Source: Saprospiraceae bacterium
GTDB lineage: Bacteria > Bacteroidota > Bacteroidia > Chitinophagales > Saprospiraceae
Reading direction: 5' to 3'
DNA: 64,000 nucleotides
Assembly (NCBI GenBank): GCA_029212405.1
Contig: JARGNR010000001.1
Location: forward strand, 141,679 to 205,678
A model generated the notes under the pieces. It saw only the letters and a program-made list of their open reading frames with translations, searched no databases and was not told where the DNA came from. Shown here one piece after another: positions 25,702 to 34,717 of this stretch. Positions within the stretch are counted from its first letter, which is position 1. Each line of letters opens with the position of its first letter. A program made the translations under genes and the position numbers.

Positions 25702-26496
25702 ATGGACATAGATCCGATTTTACAAGATGCATTGCTTACAATCCGTTCTGTATCCGATTTTATAGCATCTCATGTGGACAAAGTATCCACCAATGACATT
25801 GAAGAAAAAGAAATGAATTCATTGGTCTCTTTTGTTGATAAAGAAGCCGAACATCAATTGGTGAATGGTCTATCCAAATTAATCTCTTCGGCAGGATTTA
25901 TCACAGAAGAAGATACTGAAGATCAAAAGGGAAAAGAATATACCTGGATTATTGATCCATTAGATGGTACCACTAATTTTCTAAACAAAGTCCCACATTT
26001 TGCAATTAGTGTTGCTTTGCAGCGTCATGGTGTAACTATACTTGGAGTAGTGAAGGAGGTGAATAGCGGAGAAGAATGGACCGCCATTCAAAACCAAGGT
26101 GCATACTTAAATGGAGCTAAAATTAGCGTAAACTCAAAACCATTTAATGATATTCTTGTCGCTACAGGTTTCCCCTACTCCAATGAATTCGATTATGATG
26201 CCTATTTTAAAATATTGAAACATTGGCTCACGCATACCAGAGGCATGAGGAGGCTTGGTTCAGCAGCATTGGATTTGTGTTATGTGGCCTGTGGCAGATT
26301 GGGCGCGTATTATGAAGCTACGCTGAATGCCTGGGATGTAGCTGCAGGTGCCTTAATCGTGAAAGAGGCTGGAGGAATCGTTTCCGATTTTATGGAAGGA
26401 GATGACTATCTTTATGGAAGAGAAATATTAGCGGCAAGTCCAACGGTATATTCTGATGTCCATGCTGTGATAGCATCTCACTTAACTAAAAACTAA
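25702..26496 (+). CDS. Inositol monophosphatase-family phosphatase
   Basis: 264 residues from ATG 25702. A start at 25681 would overlap hpt by 14 bases and add seven residues. Metal sites: ITEEDTE (Glu), WIIDPLDGTTNF (DPxDGT) and WDVAAGALIVKEAGG. It cleaves myo-inositol-1-phosphate or related phosphates (SuhB/CysQ/NADP-phosphatase family); the substrate cannot be decided from sequence. It sits in a plus-strand run with hpt and atpZ, only 3 bases before atpZ. Confidence 0.92.
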   Translation: MDIDPILQDALLTIRSVSDFIASHVDKVSTNDIEEKEMNSLVSFVDKEAEHQLVNGLSKLISSAGFITEEDTEDQKGKEYTWIIDPLDGTTNFLNKVPHFAISVALQRHGVTILGVVKEVNSGEEWTAIQNQGAYLNGAKISVNSKPFNDILVATGFPYSNEFDYDAYFKILKHWLTHTRGMRRLGSAALDLCYVACGRLGAYYEATLNAWDVAAGALIVKEAGGIVSDFMEGDDYLYGREILAASPTVYSDVHAVIASHLTKN

Positions 26497-26499
26497 ATC

Positions 26500-26715
26500 A
26501 TGCCTTTAGAACCAGGAGATGTAAAAAAGAAGAGCGCCAGTTATATGAAGTATGCTGGACTGGCTTTTCAAATGGCAATCATTTTTTTCATCGGAATTTA
26601 TGGTGGTAAAAAACTAGATGCATATTTTGGACATGAAACCCCTGGCATAACAATCTTTTTAATTTTCTTTTTATTTATCGGGTATATGTATAAACTGTTC
26701 CATGAGTTGAAATAG
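26500..26715 (+). CDS. AtpZ/AtpI-family membrane protein
   Basis: 71 residues with two transmembrane helices (~18-36 and ~48-66) joined by a short loop containing GGKKLDAYFG. This is the AtpZ/AtpI_1 family, usually encoded at the start of F0F1-ATP synthase operons, where it helps c-ring assembly or Mg2+ handling. No other atp gene is visible here, so it is detached from that operon. Confidence 0.85.
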   Translation: MPLEPGDVKKKSASYMKYAGLAFQMAIIFFIGIYGGKKLDAYFGHETPGITIFLIFFLFIGYMYKLFHELK

Positions 26716-26774
26716 CCCTTCATTCCCCATCTTTTTCGTATCCTATCTGATCCATTATATAAATTCAAAAAACC

Positions 26775-27608
26775 ATGGAAAAAGAAACTTTTTATAACAA
26801 TATAGAGCAATCCGCGAATTATATACGCAAACAAATAGAAGGAAGGAATCCAGCTACTGCCATCATGACGGGAACTGGTTTGAGTAGTATAATTGATGAC
26901 CTTACCCATGCCATAACCATTGATTACAAAACTATACCTCACTTCCCACAGAGTACCGTTCAGAGTCATCGAGGCAAATTAGTGTGTGGAAAATTAAATG
27001 GAACCGAAGTCCTGATTCTTGCAGGCAGGTGGCATTATTATGAAGGGTATAGCACAAAGGAGCTGACCATACCCATTCGTGTGGTTAAACATCTAGGAAT
27101 CGAAAACATCTTGTTCACCAATGTATCAGGCAGTGTCAATGAAAATTATAAGGCAGGAGATTTGGTCATTATCAAAGACCATATAAATTTCATTCCAGAT
27201 CATCCTCTAAGGGGATATAACGACCTACGACTTGGACCAAGATTTCCAGACATGCTGCACACCTATGATGTAGGAATTCGTGAAAAAATAAATCATATCG
27301 CTACTGACATGGGCCACACGATACATGAAGGTGTCTACTTTGCATTGCAAGGACCGAGTTTGGAAACTCCTGCAGAATATAACTTCATTCATATTGTAGG
27401 AGCGGATATGGTAGGTATGTCCACCGTCCCTGAAGTTATCGTAGCCAAACATACCGGATTAAAAATTGGAGCAGTTTCTATTATTTCAAATGTGTGTTAT
27501 CCTCCTGAAAAAATTACAGAAACGACCATTGAAGAAGTCATAGAAGTAGCTCATTCCGCCTCCAAAAAGCTGAATGAAGTGCTCACAAAAGTGGTGTCAG
27601 AGATATAA
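26775..27608 (+). CDS. punA: Purine nucleoside phosphorylase (trimeric type)
   Basis: 277 residues of the NP-II/trimeric PNP family. Visible: MTGTGLSS phosphate loop, STVQSHRGKLVCG, GRWHYYEGYS, the base/ribose site GPSLETPAE and GADMVGMSTVPEVIVA, and the purine-binding Asn in SIISNVCYPPE. It splits inosine and guanosine to free base plus ribose-1-phosphate, feeding Hpt. Its stop is two bases from the stop of the convergent acyl-CoA ligase. Confidence 0.94.
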   Translation: MEKETFYNNIEQSANYIRKQIEGRNPATAIMTGTGLSSIIDDLTHAITIDYKTIPHFPQSTVQSHRGKLVCGKLNGTEVLILAGRWHYYEGYSTKELTIPIRVVKHLGIENILFTNVSGSVNENYKAGDLVIIKDHINFIPDHPLRGYNDLRLGPRFPDMLHTYDVGIREKINHIATDMGHTIHEGVYFALQGPSLETPAEYNFIHIVGADMVGMSTVPEVIVAKHTGLKIGAVSIISNVCYPPEKITETTIEEVIEVAHSASKKLNEVLTKVVSEI

Positions 27609-27610
27609 AA

Positions 27611-29428
27611 TCAACCGTTATAGATCCTATCTATATCATTGGCATATTTCTCTCTAATTACTCTACGCTTTAGTTTCATAGTTGGAGTCAATTCCGTTTG
27701 CTCTCCGTTTGGTCGGATTGCTTCCCATGTAGTGGGCAATACTTTGAATTTTTTGATTTGCTCTACATGGCTGAAATTCGGATTTACATTTTCGATACAT
27801 CCTTGATAACAGGCTGTCACTTTTTCATTACCGCATACTTCCTCTAGATTTGTCCATGGCACATCATTGTGTTGGCACCAATCTTTTAATGCTTCTTCAG
27901 CTGGAACAATCAATGCAGACACAAACTTCTTCGCATCACCAACTACCATTACCTGTTCAATCAGAAAATCTTCTTTTAATTTACTTTCAATAGGGGCTGG
28001 CGCCACATATTTCCCTCCAGATGTCTTTAATAACTCTTTTTTACGGTCTGTAATTTTGAGGTATTGTGTGCCTTTAGGTCCATCTACCAATTTGCCAATA
28101 TCTCCAGTTTTGAACCACCTTTTTCCATCAATTTCTGTGAATACTTCCGCAGTCGCCTCTGGCTTATTGTAATATCCTTGCATAATATTGGGCCCATGAA
28201 CAATAATCTCTCCTTCTCCATCACCATAGGCTGCATCACTGTCATCAATAATTAATTCTACACCATCAATAATTGGACCTACACTTCCCACTTTTGCAAA
28301 ACCATCAAATCTATTGACCGATATTGTTGGGGAAGTTTCTGTAAGGCCATATCCTTCTAAAACTGAAATTCCAGCTGTAGAAAACACCTTGATAATTTTT
28401 ACTGGGCAAGGAGCTGCGCCAGTTACTATTCCTTTTATATTGCCTCCAAGTGCTTCTCTCCATTTTGAAAAGATTAGTTTATCTGCAATTTTTCGCTTAA
28501 AACCCGCCATTCCACTGAATGTCTTTCCATGCTCATGTTCATCCGCCAACGAAAGTGCCCAGAAAAACAGTTTTTTCTTTAGTCCTGTCAAACCAAGACC
28601 TTTATTGTAAATCTTTTCGTATACCTTCTCCAATAACCTAGGCACAGTAGTAAAGAAATCCGGTCCAACATTTTTAAGGTCTCCTTCTTCACCTCCAAGA
28701 TTATCTGTTCCTGTACAATAAACAGAAACACCAGCATCAGAATATCCGTATATACATGCTCTTTCAAAAATATGACAGAAAGGTAAAAAGCTTAGGACTT
28801 TACCACCTGGGCTTAATGGAAATGACTCCAATGTTGTATCTACTACATGAGAAATATTACTATGAGACAACATCACTCCTTTGGGGTTGCCTGTTGTTCC
28901 TGATGTATAAATAATAGTCGCTAAATCACTAGGTTTAATAGATTTCTTTGAACTGTGAACAGCATCTAAATTTTCTTCACTCATCAAATCTTCAAAATAA
29001 GGTCTTCCTTCCACTTTGTCAAAGGTAAAAATGTGCCTCAACAATGGAAGGTCATTTTGTGCTGCATTTACTTTATCCCATAAATCCTCTGCACCTACAA
29101 AACAAGCTTTCACGCTGGAATCGTTGAGGATATATACATATTCATTGGCACTTATCGTTGGATATAAAGGCACGTTGACAATTCCCAAATATTGAGTTGC
29201 CAAATCTACGATGTACCATTCTGGTCGATTTTTATAGGCGACCATAGAAATCTTGTCTCCTTTCTTAAAACCAAGAGTGATTAAACCAGAAGCCAATTTA
29301 TGGGCCTGATCTATCAAATCGCTTGTACTCCAAAACTTCCACCCGTTTCCTTCCTTTCTTCCAAATGCTTTTTCTTGAGGAAATTTTTCCTTTTGTCTTT
29401 CTATGTAATCAAATAATCTGGTCTCCAT
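27611..29428 (-). CDS. Long-chain acyl-CoA ligase (AMP-binding family)
   Basis: 605 residues. The ATP/AMP signature TIIYTSGTTGNPKGVMLSH, the YGLTETSP motif, the GDIG hinge and KELLKTSGGKYVAP are all present. The length and the FACL-type layout fit long-chain fatty acid-CoA ligases of the FadD15/FAA class. It activates fatty acids for degradation or lipid synthesis, likely membrane-associated. It stands alone with a 220-base upstream gap. Confidence 0.93.
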   Translation of the reverse strand: METRLFDYIERQKEKFPQEKAFGRKEGNGWKFWSTSDLIDQAHKLASGLITLGFKKGDKISMVAYKNRPEWYIVDLATQYLGIVNVPLYPTISANEYVYILNDSSVKACFVGAEDLWDKVNAAQNDLPLLRHIFTFDKVEGRPYFEDLMSEENLDAVHSSKKSIKPSDLATIIYTSGTTGNPKGVMLSHSNISHVVDTTLESFPLSPGGKVLSFLPFCHIFERACIYGYSDAGVSVYCTGTDNLGGEEGDLKNVGPDFFTTVPRLLEKVYEKIYNKGLGLTGLKKKLFFWALSLADEHEHGKTFSGMAGFKRKIADKLIFSKWREALGGNIKGIVTGAAPCPVKIIKVFSTAGISVLEGYGLTETSPTISVNRFDGFAKVGSVGPIIDGVELIIDDSDAAYGDGEGEIIVHGPNIMQGYYNKPEATAEVFTEIDGKRWFKTGDIGKLVDGPKGTQYLKITDRKKELLKTSGGKYVAPAPIESKLKEDFLIEQVMVVGDAKKFVSALIVPAEEALKDWCQHNDVPWTNLEEVCGNEKVTACYQGCIENVNPNFSHVEQIKKFKVLPTTWEAIRPNGEQTELTPTMKLKRRVIREKYANDIDRIYNG

Positions 29429-29651
29429 AAGATATATATTTGTAAAAGCTGCTAATTACTAAATTATTCTTAAGTATAAGAGATAATTATGAAATTTTGT
29501 TTTCTAATTTGTAGGAATTCACAAGATTTATGTAATGCAAATGTCCAATTCTTAAGGATTTAGATATCTTACGTTAAATGCAACGATAAGAACGATATCA
29601 TTTTACTATAAATGAATCTATTTAGATATAGGTTATTATTTAACTATTACT

Positions 29652-30326
29652 ATGAATCAAATACCTTATTATTTCGTAATCACTTTTATCTTATCGATCG
29701 GAGTGCAAGACACTCAAGCACAAAGTATAGATGGCTACATTGGATTAAACCTTAATCGCTTTTTTGACACAAGCAAAGATGATCGTCCTTATAATAGATC
29801 TGTATATAACTCAAACCCAAATCTAACATTTGGTATTAGTTTTAATGATATTTACATATTTCGTGACCCTATAGATTTTTCTATTAATTTTGAACGATAT
29901 GGAGGAGAAGTATCAGGAAGAACTGGAGGGTTAGGAGGTGGCACTTCAATCAAAGCTACAACATATAAAAATGTAGTATCTCTTATTATTTTACCGTTGA
30001 AGTTTCGATTGGGCTCTTTCTTTGAATTTAAATATGGATTAAATCTTGGTATGTTACTTTCAGAATCCGTAGAGGGCACACGCACCACTTCTGCAGGAAA
30101 CAGTCCTACATCACAAAGCTTACAAAAGGATCAAGTCCCTTTTAATTCAAAATTAAATTTTGGATTGATTGGACAAGTAAAATACCTAATTCCAATTTCT
30201 GAAAAAATAACGATCCTTCCTTTCTATCAATATTATTTTGGACTATCAAAGGAATTTAGGAATTTTCCAAAAAACACAAAATCTATGCGTCACTGCCTAG
30301 GGTTTATGGTTCGAAACAACTTATAA
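29652..30326 (+). CDS. Putative outer-membrane beta-barrel protein
   Basis: 224 residues with a signal peptide (cleavage near DTQAQS). The mature part alternates polar and hydrophobic residues in short strands, with a Gly/Thr-rich loop (SGRTGGLGGGTS) and repeated strands such as YKNVVSLIILPLKFRLGS and KYLIPISEKITILPFYQYYFG. This suggests a small 8-10-stranded porin-like barrel. No known family is recognised. It is convergent with arsS at 6 bases. Confidence 0.6.
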   Translation: MNQIPYYFVITFILSIGVQDTQAQSIDGYIGLNLNRFFDTSKDDRPYNRSVYNSNPNLTFGISFNDIYIFRDPIDFSINFERYGGEVSGRTGGLGGGTSIKATTYKNVVSLIILPLKFRLGSFFEFKYGLNLGMLLSESVEGTRTTSAGNSPTSQSLQKDQVPFNSKLNFGLIGQVKYLIPISEKITILPFYQYYFGLSKEFRNFPKNTKSMRHCLGFMVRNNL

Positions 30327-30332
30327 AAACCT

Positions 30333-31388
30333 CTACACAATCTCGCCACCACAACTACTTCCTGCTCCAGCTGTGCACCCATAACAATGTTGATTAAGCA
30401 CAATGGATCTGGCATTAAGTGCATCCATATCAAAATCATCAATATGCTTGGAGTTTGCATCTACTTTCAAGTCCAACATTTGATTAAAATCACAGTCATA
30501 AATATAGCCATCCCAAGAAACGCTCAATGTATTTCTGCACATCAATCCGTCAATAGTATTTGGATTAAATGCGTCTACCAATTCATGCATATAAGACTCA
30601 TAATTTCCAGATTCTAGCAAATAATCAAGAAATCTAGATACAGGAAGGTTTGTAATTGCAAAAAGACTATTAAACTCTATATCAAATCTGCGTTTTAATT
30701 GACGCTTGAATTCGGCTTCTAATGAGGCTTGATCTCCAGGTAAAAATGCTCCAGAAGGGTTAAACACCAAATCCAGTTGAAGCCCGCTTCCTTCTTTCCC
30801 ATACCCAACTTCATTTAGCATTTTCAGAGCGGCAATACTATCTTCAAAAACTCCATCCCCTCTTTGATTGTCTGTTCTTGTCTTTGTAAAATAAGGAAGG
30901 GAGGATACTATATGTACATTATGTTTAGCAAAAAACTGAGGTAAATCCGCATACTTGGGATTAGCCTTAATGATGGTCAAATTGCATCTATCGATAACCT
31001 GTGCACCTGCTTCTGTACATGCTTCTACAAACCAACGAAAATGCGGATTCATTTCTGGGGCTCCACCTGTAATGTCTACAGTTGGTATCTCATATGCTTT
31101 TATAATCTGAAGACATTTGTTTAATGTTTCTCGGTCCATATTTTCGACCTTTCGGTCTGGCCCTGCATCTACATGACAATGTGCGCATGTCTGATTACAC
31201 AACTTCCCAATATTCAATTGAAAAATATCAACTGACTTTGGTTTTATTTGTTGCCCGACCTTCTCCGAGAATTGTTCAAACTTGTGATCTACCATCTCTT
31301 TTCCATTCAGTACCTGAAGTTGCATAAAGGTATCTGAAAGTGCATGGTTGGTTCGTTTTAAAGATTTTGTCTTTTGTTTTACTCCCAT
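30333..31388 (-). CDS. arsS: Arsenosugar biosynthesis radical SAM protein ArsS
   Basis: 351 residues. The radical SAM cluster motif is CNQTCAHCH (CxxxCxxC, followed by HVDAGPDR), and the C-terminal DUF3641 part ends in the extra Cys cluster CYGCTAGAGSSCGGE. ArsS makes the 5'-deoxyadenosine-derived sugar of arsenosugars. It lies 7 bases behind the peroxidase-like gene, the pairing known for this pathway. No arsenite methyltransferase ArsM is in the window. Confidence 0.93.
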   Translation of the reverse strand: MGVKQKTKSLKRTNHALSDTFMQLQVLNGKEMVDHKFEQFSEKVGQQIKPKSVDIFQLNIGKLCNQTCAHCHVDAGPDRKVENMDRETLNKCLQIIKAYEIPTVDITGGAPEMNPHFRWFVEACTEAGAQVIDRCNLTIIKANPKYADLPQFFAKHNVHIVSSLPYFTKTRTDNQRGDGVFEDSIAALKMLNEVGYGKEGSGLQLDLVFNPSGAFLPGDQASLEAEFKRQLKRRFDIEFNSLFAITNLPVSRFLDYLLESGNYESYMHELVDAFNPNTIDGLMCRNTLSVSWDGYIYDCDFNQMLDLKVDANSKHIDDFDMDALNARSIVLNQHCYGCTAGAGSSCGGEIV

Positions 31389-31395
31389 GCTTGGC

Positions 31396-31731
31396 TTACA
31401 TTAATTTTTCTTTCACCTGATTCATCATCATTACACTATTCGCAAGAGTTGCACCTCCTTTAATTGCTGCAGCTACGTGCACCGCTTCCATCATCTGTTC
31501 CTCATCAGACCCTGTAGAAAGACAGCCGTTGGTATACGCATCCATGCAATAAGGACAGTTTATGGCATGAGCAACTGCAAGTGCAATTAAATTTTTCTCT
31601 CTTTTTGTCAATGCTCCTTCCTCAAAAACAGAACCATACCAATCAAAAAACTTACCTCCCATTTCTTCTTGAAACTCTACTATATTTGGAAACTTCTTAA
31701 GGTCTTCAGGCTGAAAATATCCTTTACTCAT
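31396..31731 (-). CDS. Arsenosugar biosynthesis-associated peroxidase-like protein (CMD/AhpD fold)
   Basis: 111 residues of the carboxymuconolactone decarboxylase/AhpD fold, with the redox CxxC and following motif in AINCPYCMDAYT. This size, this motif and its place directly before arsS identify the peroxidase-like partner regularly found with ArsS. The biochemical role is not established; a thiol peroxidase or arsenic reductant role is possible. Confidence 0.88.
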   Translation of the reverse strand: MSKGYFQPEDLKKFPNIVEFQEEMGGKFFDWYGSVFEEGALTKREKNLIALAVAHAINCPYCMDAYTNGCLSTGSDEEQMMEAVHVAAAIKGGATLANSVMMMNQVKEKLM

Positions 31732-32060
31732 TTGTTTTTTAATTTAAGTGTAAAAATAGATTGAAACTTTTCTAGCAAATGTGAAAGCTAGGACAAATTT
31801 AGCTTTATTGTTGATTTTCCAAAGAAGTCATGCTCAAACTATAAACGAATCATCTCTGAAATAAAGTTTAAACGTTAATGAAAACAAACACAAAAACAGA
31901 AATTGGGTTCATCGGTTTTCAAATCTGAGGAATTTCAAACATTCTACTCAACTAAAAAAATACGACCGCTTTTTCTATCTTTTGCAAAAAAGCATAAAAC
32001 TTTGTACCATTACCCAACGAAATAACACATGTCCTCGTCTATCAGTATAAAAAACACATT
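31732..32060. other. Divergent promoter gap upstream of the arsenosugar pair
   Basis: 329 AT-rich bases. On the minus strand, TTTG followed 17 bases later by TATTTTTA near 31749-31756 could be the arsenosugar promoter, but the spacing is short. An 11-codon ORF starts at ATG 32030 and overlaps the next gene's start region. I see no other element. Confidence 0.35.
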
Positions 32061-32522
32061 ATGAATAGGTTTGCCTCAGCTATCATCTTATTTGTCTTTA
32101 TAATTGCTTCTTGTTCAGACAACTCGGAAGGAGAAAGAAATGACTTACCTTTTAAATCAATTACATTTCGTCAAGTATGCGGATGGTGCGTTGCTGGTCA
32201 AAATATTGCAATCACGGAAGATCAAATGGTACGATATACTAAGTCTTTTCCTTGCACCCCAGAAGATAATATTGAAAAAGAGCGCGCATTGTCAGAGACT
32301 GAAATTCAAGAAATCAATGAAACGTTCAATTTAGAAACACTACTTTCTATTGACTTGAACCAGTGTGGAGAATGTTACGATGGATGCGATGACACCATCA
32401 CTTTTGAAGGGTTAGATGGAGAAAACCATTCCATTAAATATGACCAATTTGATAATTATCCGGAATTAGAAGAAATAAAATCTTTTGTAGTAACACTTGA
32501 AACAATTAGATCCAGCTTTTAA
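32061..32522 (+). CDS. Cys-containing lipoprotein of unknown function
   Basis: 153 residues. The signal peptide ends in a lipobox (FIIASC), so this is a lipoprotein on the periplasmic or outer-membrane face. The mature part has Cys pairs (VCGWCVAG, and later NQCGECYDGCDD) that could form disulfides or bind metal. I recognise no family. It is monocistronic and convergent with the AAA gene. Confidence 0.65.
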   Translation: MNRFASAIILFVFIIASCSDNSEGERNDLPFKSITFRQVCGWCVAGQNIAITEDQMVRYTKSFPCTPEDNIEKERALSETEIQEINETFNLETLLSIDLNQCGECYDGCDDTITFEGLDGENHSIKYDQFDNYPELEEIKSFVVTLETIRSSF

Positions 32523-32600
32523 TGTGCGTTCGATTCGTATTGTAAAATAGAATTTATAGAGAAATATAATTGCTATAAGTAAACGATCCCAGATTTTTGA

Positions 32601-33896
32601 CTACATTTTCTTAATATAGCTCAATACATCATTGTATAATCCTGATTGATTGGCAAAGGTCGCGTAATTTTTGGCTGTATTAAACCAATCGACCGTAGAT
32701 GCACGGTGCTTTTCAATCGCCTTTACTAAATCTTTGGTTGTTATTGGTTTGGGTATACCCGTCTCCAAAGCTTCTTCCAGTTTTGATTCTATGGCAATGT
32801 CTACTATTGCATTGATGTCCGCACCTGAATAGTTCTTTGTTTTTTTAGCTACTTTTTTGTAATCAATGTTTTCAGAAGGCTTGTCTTTTAATTTCAACTC
32901 CAGTATAATCTCTTTGCTCTTCAAGTCAGGAGGCGGAACAAAAATGATACGATCAAATCTACCCGGTCGTCTAAAAGCGGAATCCAAATGCCAAGGGGTA
33001 TTGGTTGCACCAATAATCAAAAGTCCTTCATTATCGTGCTGGATACCATCCAATTCATTTAAAAATTGATTGATCACTTTTTTACCGGCAGATTGCAACA
33101 TGTCTGATCTTTTTGCAGCCAAGGCATCTATCTCATCAAAAAACACGACACAAGGCGTATTTTGCCTTGCTTTTGCAAAGATGTTATGTAGATTTTTTTC
33201 ACTATTGCCATGCCACATATCCAATATATCATTCAAACTGACATTGATAAATGCGGCATTGATTTCACCTGCTGTAGCTTTTGCTAAATACGTTTTACCA
33301 CATCCTGGAGGTCCGTATAACAATATACCTCCACCTATTTTTTTGCCATATGCGGCATATAATTCTGGATTACTGAGGGGCTTTATAATCTTTAAATCAA
33401 TCTCCTTTTTGATGGCATCTAATCCTCCAACATCAGAAAAATTCATGGAAGGTTTCTCTAAAAACCCATCATCTACTGCCTCTGTATTTCTCACTTCTTG
33501 CACCCTGAATGCTCCATCCAATTCTTCATCATTCGCTTCAGGATCAACTAAAAGAACCATTTGATACAATTCTTTGGCTCGTTCAAAGTTTTCCTCTTTT
33601 AAATACGCCTTTGCAAGTATAATTTTTCCGTTTGTGGACAGTTCATTCGCATGATCCAAGTCTTCCAAAATGATAATACAAGCCGATGTTTTATTCTTTT
33701 TTAAATATATACCTGCAAGTAATTCCTTGCCTTCTACATTCCGTGGATCATATTTTAACAATAAATTCAACTGGTCTTCTACTTCAGCCAGATAATAAGG
33801 TAGATGTTGCATTTTACGGATCAACATCATTCTCAGATACACATTCTCAGGAGAAAGTGCTACAGCATTTTTCAACTCTTCTATTTCTGGTATCAT
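32601..33896 (-). CDS. Cdc48-like AAA ATPase with N-terminal TPR domain
   Basis: 431 residues. Residues 1-~140 are TPR-like helices (for example KYDPRNVEGKELLAGIYLKK). An AAA module (~155-390) carries Walker A GPPGCGKT, Walker B VVFFDEIDA, sensor-1 ATNTPWHL, and arginine fingers in FRRPGRFDR. A C-terminal helical lid follows. It resembles AAA proteases and Cdc48-type unfoldases in the ATPase module but lacks a protease domain. Likely a substrate-remodelling ATPase in the cytoplasm. Target unknown. Confidence 0.85.
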   Translation of the reverse strand: MIPEIEELKNAVALSPENVYLRMMLIRKMQHLPYYLAEVEDQLNLLLKYDPRNVEGKELLAGIYLKKNKTSACIIILEDLDHANELSTNGKIILAKAYLKEENFERAKELYQMVLLVDPEANDEELDGAFRVQEVRNTEAVDDGFLEKPSMNFSDVGGLDAIKKEIDLKIIKPLSNPELYAAYGKKIGGGILLYGPPGCGKTYLAKATAGEINAAFINVSLNDILDMWHGNSEKNLHNIFAKARQNTPCVVFFDEIDALAAKRSDMLQSAGKKVINQFLNELDGIQHDNEGLLIIGATNTPWHLDSAFRRPGRFDRIIFVPPPDLKSKEIILELKLKDKPSENIDYKKVAKKTKNYSGADINAIVDIAIESKLEEALETGIPKPITTKDLVKAIEKHRASTVDWFNTAKNYATFANQSGLYNDVLSYIKKM

Positions 33897-33969
33897 TAGA
33901 AAAGAATATAATTTACAAAATTGGAATAATTGATTTCATTTTGGAAGTAAAAACCAATTAGAAATTGAT

Positions 33970-34686
33970 TTAGTCTTCTACTTCACTTTTCACTAACAGA
34001 CGGAAACCATTTCCATGAATATTGACAATTTCAATATCCGAATCCTCCGCAAGATATTTTCTAAGTTTTGTTACAAAGACATCCATACTTCTAGCAGTAA
34101 AATAATTGTCTTCTCCCCAAATCTTCTTCAAAGCTTCAGAACGAGGTAAAACATTATTTTTATTCATGCAAAACATTCTCAGCAAATGTGCTTCCTTAGG
34201 AGAAAGTTTTTCTTTTGTTTTCTCAGCTCCACCATTATACGTTAATATTCTGAGCGGATAATTAAAGTGGTAGCTTGCGATCTCAAACTCTTTGATTTCT
34301 TCTTTTGGATCAGGAGCTTTTTGCGTTCTTTTTAAAACCGCCATCACTCTGTACAAAAGTTCTTCTGAGTTAAATGGTTTCGTGATGTAATCATCCGCAC
34401 CAATCTTAAATCCTTCAAGAACATCTTCTTTCAATGTTTTTGCCGTCAAGAAAATAATTGGCATTTCTGTATTTTCTTCTCTTATGTCTCTTGCCAAAGA
34501 AAACCCATCCTTTTTAGGCATCATTACATCCGTAATGCATAAGTCATATTCCCCTTTTTTAAAGGCTTTTAACCCTTCTTCTCCATCGGTTGCCAATGTG
34601 ACGTCATATTCATGCATTTCGAGATATGATCTTAATACATCTCCAAAGTTTTGGTCGTCTTCAACTAATAATATTCTATATGCCAT
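33970..34686 (-). CDS. rprY: OmpR-family response regulator, RprY-like
   Basis: 238 residues. The receiver domain (1-~120) has the DD pair, the phosphoacceptor D53 in LCITDVMMPKKDG, and Lys in the FLTAKT and KPFN elements. The winged helix (~145-235) follows. The sensor kinase gene lies directly upstream (31-base gap), giving a complete two-component pair. Resembles Bacteroides RprX/RprY by kinase sequence; the symbol is by resemblance. Confidence 0.82.
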   Translation of the reverse strand: MAYRILLVEDDQNFGDVLRSYLEMHEYDVTLATDGEEGLKAFKKGEYDLCITDVMMPKKDGFSLARDIREENTEMPIIFLTAKTLKEDVLEGFKIGADDYITKPFNSEELLYRVMAVLKRTQKAPDPKEEIKEFEIASYHFNYPLRILTYNGGAEKTKEKLSPKEAHLLRMFCMNKNNVLPRSEALKKIWGEDNYFTARSMDVFVTKLRKYLAEDSDIEIVNIHGNGFRLLVKSEVED

Positions 34687-34717
34687 TTTTAAAAATAAAG
34701 GTTTGTTTTAATGATCT

